DNA from: Bin55 sp963664665
GTDB lineage: Bacteria; Pseudomonadota; Gammaproteobacteria; Pseudomonadales; Azotimanducaceae
Direction of reading: 5' to 3'
NCBI GenBank assembly: GCA_963664665.2
Contig: CAXXMH010000007.1
Location: forward strand, 186,001-250,000
Length of the DNA: 64,000 nt
Position 1 is the stretch's first letter, and each line of letters starts with the position of its first letter. Positions 60,140-64,000 of the stretch are shown piece by piece. The notes below the pieces were generated by a model, which was not told the origin of the DNA, searched no databases, and saw nothing but the letters and a program-made list of their open reading frames with translations. The translations under genes were made by a program, and so were the position numbers.

Positions 60140-61264
60140 CTAACGATCGGAGAGAGGAGGCACGCTCCGTGGATCGGGGCCGACGTAGTCCGCGCTGGGT
60201 CGAATGATTCGGTTATTCAAACGCTGTTCCATGATATGGGCGGTCCATCCGGAGACGCGTGAACACACAAATATTGGCGTAAATAACTTTGTCGGGATTC
60301 CCATAAAGTGATAAGCACTCGCATGGAAGAAATCCGCATTCGCGAAGAGTCTCTTTTCGTCCCACATGGTCTTCTCGACTTCACACGAAACGAGGTAAAG
60401 AACCTTATCATCGACCTTCTCCCCCAGTTTTTCAGCCCAACTTTTGATAATCGCGTTACGCGGGTCTGACTCACGATAGATCGCATGTCCAAAACCCATG
60501 ATCACTTCCTTGGTACTCAGCATTTCCAAGATTCGCGCTCGTGCTTGCTGAGTTGAGTCGAATTGTTCAATCAACGCCATTGCAGCTTCATTCGCGCCAC
60601 CGTGTAGAGGTCCCCGTAGCGAACCAATTGCACCCGTGACACAGGAGTGCATGTCGGATAAGGTCGAAGCGCAGACTCGTGCTGTAAACGTGGAAGCATT
60701 GAACTCGTGCTCTGCATACAGGATCAGCGAAACGTCCATGACCCGTCGAAACATTGGGTCGATGTCACCATCAAGTAGTGTCGCGAGGAAGTGACCAGCG
60801 ATGCTGTCGGAGTCGCTTTCGACCTCGATCCGGACACCGTCATGTGAGAAGCGATACCAGTAATTAATGATGGACGGAAACACTGCGAGCAATCGATCGG
60901 AGACTTGGTGCTGATTCTCGAAGGCACCCTCGGGTTCTAAATTGCCAAGCAATGAGCACCCCGTTCTCATGACATCCATCGGATGCGCGGTGCGCGGGAT
61001 CTTTTCGAGCGTCGCAATGAGTTCGTCTGGCAACCCGCGTAGTTTTTTTAGTTTGGCTTGATATTGCTCTAGTTGCGATGGATTGGGTAATTCACCGTAG
61101 AGAATGAGATAAGCGACCTCTTCGAATGTCGTCGATTTAGCGAGATCTGAAATGTCATAGCCGCGATAGGTTAAACCTGTACCAGTCTTGCCGACTGTAC
61201 ACAATGCGGTTTCACCAGCAGATTGACCTCGTAACCCAGCGCCGCCTAATTTCTTGTCAACCAC
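60140..61264 (-). CDS. prpC: 2-methylcitrate synthase PrpC
   Basis: 374 residues. It condenses propionyl-CoA and oxaloacetate. Citrate-synthase fold with GLTYRGYDISDLAKS near the N-terminus, SLRGPLHGGANEAAMALI (catalytic His) and MGFGHAIYRESDPRNAII, with catalytic Asp near the C-terminus. The short length and the prp context favour methylcitrate synthase over GltA, which is not in the window. It overlaps prpB by 8 bp. Confidence 0.95.
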   Translation of the reverse strand: MVDKKLGGAGLRGQSAGETALCTVGKTGTGLTYRGYDISDLAKSTTFEEVAYLILYGELPNPSQLEQYQAKLKKLRGLPDELIATLEKIPRTAHPMDVMRTGCSLLGNLEPEGAFENQHQVSDRLLAVFPSIINYWYRFSHDGVRIEVESDSDSIAGHFLATLLDGDIDPMFRRVMDVSLILYAEHEFNASTFTARVCASTLSDMHSCVTGAIGSLRGPLHGGANEAAMALIEQFDSTQQARARILEMLSTKEVIMGFGHAIYRESDPRNAIIKSWAEKLGEKVDDKVLYLVSCEVEKTMWDEKRLFANADFFHASAYHFMGIPTKLFTPIFVCSRVSGWTAHIMEQRLNNRIIRPSADYVGPDPRSVPPLSDR

Positions 61265-62138
61265 TGCCTTCTTCCTTACTAAATAAATCGTCTAGTTTCT
61301 GTTCGAACTCGTGATATCCCAATACTTCGTAAAGCTCATCGCGAGTCTGCATCGAGTCGAGGTCCTGTACCTGAGTACCGTGATTTCGAATACCGTTGAA
61401 CACGTTGGATGCAGCCTGACTCATCGCACGAAAGCCTGAGAGGGGATAGAGTGCCATGGCGATATTCACTTCACGTAATTGCTCGGTCGTATACAGTGGC
61501 GTCTTACCGAATTCCGTCATGTTTGCCAACACAGGAACGGTTACTCGCGAGGTGATTTCACGATACATATCGAGCTCGGTCATCGCTTCTGCGAAGATTG
61601 CATCCGCACCCGCTTCCTCGAACCGCTGAACCCGTTCGATCACAGCGTCCATTCCGCTTACCGCTAGCGCATCCGTACGTGCCATCACGACGAAGTCTGC
61701 GTCGTGCTTACCGTCGACCGCTGCCTTGATACGGTCGCACATCTCTTCAACAGAAACGATCACCTTATTTGGACGGTGACCGCAGCGCTTTTGTGCAACC
61801 TGGTCTTCGATGTGGACTCCGGCTACGCCTACCCGTTCCATTTCTCGGATCGTACGCGCAATATTGAAAGCACCGCCCCACCCCGTGTCGATATCAGCTA
61901 ACAGAGGTAGCTCAGTCGCGCTGCAGATCCGCCGTGCATCTTCCAGCACATCGTCCATTAACGTGATGCCGAGGTCAGGCAGTCCGTACGAAGCCGCAGC
62001 GACGCCGCTTCCGGATAGGTATATGCAGTTAAACCCGGCACGTTGTGCCAGCATTGCAGCGTACGCGTTGATCGCACCAACTATTTGAAGTGGACTTTCT
62101 TCGCGCATCGCACGTCGAAAACGTTTGCCAGGGCTCAT
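61257..62138 (-). CDS. prpB: 2-methylisocitrate lyase PrpB
   Basis: About 293 residues from the ATG at 62138 (MSPGKRFRRAMREESPLQIVG), matching family length; the frame is open to 62231 but those residues are atypical. It cleaves 2-methylisocitrate to pyruvate and succinate. YLSGSGVAAASYGLPDLG, PLLADIDTGWGGAFN and the catalytic KRCGHRPNK signature are present. First gene of prpBCD. Confidence 0.94.
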   Translation of the reverse strand: MSPGKRFRRAMREESPLQIVGAINAYAAMLAQRAGFNCIYLSGSGVAAASYGLPDLGITLMDDVLEDARRICSATELPLLADIDTGWGGAFNIARTIREMERVGVAGVHIEDQVAQKRCGHRPNKVIVSVEEMCDRIKAAVDGKHDADFVVMARTDALAVSGMDAVIERVQRFEEAGADAIFAEAMTELDMYREITSRVTVPVLANMTEFGKTPLYTTEQLREVNIAMALYPLSGFRAMSQAASNVFNGIRNHGTQVQDLDSMQTRDELYEVLGYHEFEQKLDDLFSKEEGSG

Positions 62139-62532
62139 CAGGCTATAGCTAGAGATTGAATGGATACGGACATCGCCTCTTCTGCGTGAGGCGCCGCGTG
62201 ATTTTACGATTTGGAGAGTCAACGATTGCATAAGTGCAACGCGTTACTCTTGAGTTAGCTCCTGAATTTATCCTACTAAGAGGCATTCAGCCGTCAGCTA
62301 GATTGAGCGCTCGATTTATCAAGTCCACACCTCTATGGTTGTCACATATAACGTTTTAATATCAATACGTTACCAAGGTTATTTCATGGACCAATCTGAA
62401 TTGAACCCGATTCTTACGAAGAATTCAATTTACCGTCTCGAGGGTAAACACGCGCTCTCCCCTGGTCGTAAAAACTGTAGATGTATTGTCTCCGAATCTG
62501 AATAAGACCTGCACATATCTAAAATTCCGCGC
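62139..62532. other. divergent intergenic region prpB / cysH
   Basis: About 394 bp that must hold the prp and cysH promoters; no near-consensus elements are obvious. A 39-codon plus-strand frame at 62386-62505 (ATG, AAGG site 8-9 nt upstream, product with a CxC near the end) is possible, but no homologue is recognised. AATTGAA/TTCAATT arms inside it can pair around an 18-nt loop. Confidence 0.35.
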
Positions 62533-63246
62533 ATGCCCTCCCTTGCACTAGAAGTCGTAAGCACGCCTGACGAAGTCGTCGCGTCAGCACTAAAACGCTT
62601 TGATCAAGATCGAATCGCTATCTCGTTTAGTGGCGCAGAGGATGTCGTTCTAATCGATATGGCGGCCAAGCTCGTTGGCAACGCATTCAGCGTATTCACA
62701 CTCGACACCGGGCGTCTTCACGCAGAGACCTATGAGTTTATCGACCGAGTTCGCGAACACTACGACATCCAGATTGAAGTACTCTCACCCGACAACTGGG
62801 ATGTTGAGGAACTAGTGCGTGAAAAGGGGTTGTTCAGTTTCTATGAGGACGGTCACACTCAGTGTTGCGGCATTCGCAAGATTGCTTTGCTTGAACGAAA
62901 ACTTGGCGAACTAGATGCATGGATTACCGGGCAACGCCGCGATCAAGGCTCAACACGAACGAATGTACCTCATGAGCAGGTCGACAAGGCATTTTCCACC
63001 AGAACTCACGAAATCGTCAAGTTCAATCCACTTGCGTCATGGCTCGCGGAAGATGTGTGGTCCTATATCCGGAAACACAACGTTCCTTATAACGTTCTGC
63101 ACGATCAAGGATATAAGTCCATCGGTTGTGCGCCGTGTACTCGACCTATCGCCGCTGATGAGCCCGAACGTGCGGGTCGGTGGTGGTGGGAACACGAAGA
63201 CGATAAGGAATGTGGCCTACACGCGCAAAATCTTTCAAGCGACTGA
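62533..63246 (+). CDS. cysH: assimilatory adenylyl-sulfate (APS) reductase
   Basis: 237 residues. SFSGAEDVVLIDMA is the PP-loop; the cluster cysteines Cys111-Cys112 (TQCCGIRK) and Cys199/Cys202 (IGCAPCTRP), absent from E. coli PAPS reductase, indicate the [4Fe-4S] APS-reducing type; catalytic Cys227 lies in the ECGLH end motif. It reduces APS to sulfite with thioredoxin. Followed 9 nt downstream by a thioredoxin-like gene and convergently by cysB. Confidence 0.94.
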   Translation: MPSLALEVVSTPDEVVASALKRFDQDRIAISFSGAEDVVLIDMAAKLVGNAFSVFTLDTGRLHAETYEFIDRVREHYDIQIEVLSPDNWDVEELVREKGLFSFYEDGHTQCCGIRKIALLERKLGELDAWITGQRRDQGSTRTNVPHEQVDKAFSTRTHEIVKFNPLASWLAEDVWSYIRKHNVPYNVLHDQGYKSIGCAPCTRPIAADEPERAGRWWWEHEDDKECGLHAQNLSSD

Positions 63247-63255
63247 ATCGATATC

Positions 63256-63591
63256 TTGAAGGTCACTTTTGTCAAGAAAATCCTGAAGGACGGCAGTCCC
63301 TGTCGGAAATGCGCTGACGTTGAGCGACGCCTCGCTAGTTCTGGCTATAGCAGCAGAATTGACGAAATTCTTGAAGCAGACGAACGCGACGAACACTCAC
63401 CAGGGATGCTGTTAGCGGCCGAACATGATGTCAAACTTGCACCATTCTTCGTGGTGGAGGACGGCGAGGAAACGCGTATCTACACCGTTTACTTCAAATT
63501 TGTGAAAGAAGAACTCGAGGGTTCACTGAAGGCATCGAGCAAAGATGCTGAAGATACGTTGCGCGCAAATCCCGATCTGGACTACATTTGA
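63256..63591 (+). CDS. thioredoxin-fold protein with CxxC
   Basis: 111 residues from a TTG at 63256. VTFVKKILKDGSPCRKC places a CxxC (Cys16, Cys19) after the first beta-strand as in glutaredoxin/thioredoxin folds, with LAPFFVVEDGEETRIY giving a cis-Pro region. Immediately after cysH, so it is a plausible electron donor for APS reductase; that role is inferred from context. Confidence 0.7.
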   Translation: MKVTFVKKILKDGSPCRKCADVERRLASSGYSSRIDEILEADERDEHSPGMLLAAEHDVKLAPFFVVEDGEETRIYTVYFKFVKEELEGSLKASSKDAEDTLRANPDLDYI

Positions 63592-63788
63592 ACCAATCGG
63601 CATGGTTCTCAAGTGATCCGAAACAACGAGCGAAGTCTCGAGCACCAAGTACAACGCAGTCAGTCTTCCTGCACTGTTAAATTCTCAGAATAATTAAATT
63701 ATCTTTTATATTCAATGGGTTACGTTTACTAACTGCCTACTCTAGATGAATTGGATAAAGTCAAAAGGTTAAGCACCCACGCGTGGTT

Positions 63789-64000
63789 TTAGCGTCGAGG
63801 CAGTTCGAATCCGCTCAGTAGCGCGTCTTGCTCGTCTCTTCGTGTAGTCGATAAAACGGTTTCAATCAACGGCCGAGTCAGATGCTCGGCGAAGGATTCA
63901 ATGAACTCGTACATGTAGCTCCGTAAAAAGACGTCACGTCGCAACCCGATGTGTGTCACACTTGGATCGAACAAGTGTGACGCGTCTATAAACACGAGAT
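63789..64000 (-). CDS. cysB: CysB-type LysR regulator, C-terminal end only
   Basis: The frame runs through the window edge and codes for the last 70 residues of a CysB-like protein: DASHLFDPSVTHIGLRRDVFLRSYMYEFIESFAEHLTRP is close to the CysB C-terminus. CysB activates sulfate-assimilation genes with N-acetylserine. It converges on the cysH-thioredoxin pair. The DNA-binding part lies outside. Confidence 0.85.
   Translation of the reverse strand, partial: LVFIDASHLFDPSVTHIGLRRDVFLRSYMYEFIESFAEHLTRPLIETVLSTTRRDEQDALLSGFELPRR

Noticed and set aside
1..64000. CRISPR arrays, rRNA, tRNA or known riboswitches
   Set aside because: No regularly spaced repeats, rRNA motifs, cloverleaves or riboswitch cores were found by eye.

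Overview
The window is a gene-dense bacterial chromosome segment of moderate G+C. The gene content and order suggest a gammaproteobacterium. The order leuC-leuD-leuB-asd-truA-trpF-trpB-trpA-folC-(SPOR)-cvpA-purF, the sdhCDAB and sucAB-lpd-sucCD blocks, ffh/rpsP/rimM with trmD/rplS, xerD-dsbC, and an APS-type cysH next to cysB all resemble Pseudomonas-like gammaproteobacterial layouts. No rRNA or tRNA gene was seen, so a finer placement is not supported. TTG and GTG starts are common, and genes often overlap by 4 bp (ATGA, GTGA or TTGA).

Layout. 1-12.6 kb, all minus strand: a long, mostly overlapping run for leucine (leuCDB), aspartate semialdehyde (asd), tRNA pseudouridine (truA), tryptophan (trpFBA), folate (folC) and purine (purF) functions, ending in a DUF1289 protein and partial miaE. 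A leuC promoter lies at about 12.6 kb. 12.9-14.5 kb: a dienelactone hydrolase-like gene followed by a tandem duplication of about 412 bp. The duplication yielded two paralogous small membrane-protein genes and a dead copy of the hydrolase 3' end. 14.9-15.5 kb: a HigBA-type toxin-antitoxin pair. 15.7-20.6 kb: aroC, a DUF4892 gene, gpsA, htpG. 20.7-28.3 kb: sucABlpdCD, the 2-oxoglutarate-to-succinate part of the TCA cycle.

28.3-37.2 kb is an accessory segment between sucA and sdhB, which are neighbours in many relatives. It holds two alpha/beta hydrolases, a Gfo/Idh/MocA oxidoreductase, a Coq4-like protein, a luciferase-like monooxygenase, a membrane-anchored protein with an eroded FHA domain, a complete IS1182-type element with an ACTA target duplication, and a FitAB/VapBC pair whose toxin gene carries an in-frame stop. 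37.2-40.4 kb is sdhCDAB.

40.6-52.5 kb: dsbC, xerD, then the ribosome and translation group. Here the usual rpsP-rimM-trmD-rplS operon is interrupted between rimM and trmD by about 6.3 kb carrying two restriction-type genes. One is a 1352-residue nuclease-methyltransferase on the opposite strand. The other is a fusion of a PUA/EVE-like domain to an Mrr-type nuclease. S16 (rpsP) carries an acidic, repeat-built tail of about 130 residues. 52.5-64 kb: a CcsA/YpjD-like gene, a CorC/HlyC-type gene, leuA with a candidate leader, purT, a gamma-carbonic anhydrase, prpDCB for propionate, then cysH, a thioredoxin-like gene and the 3' end of cysB.

The core genes describe an aerobic, largely prototrophic heterotroph with a full succinate-dehydrogenase TCA segment, methylcitrate-cycle propionate use and assimilatory sulfate reduction. 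The unusual content sits in the two insertions into conserved operons, in the tandem duplication at 13 kb, and in the S16 tail.
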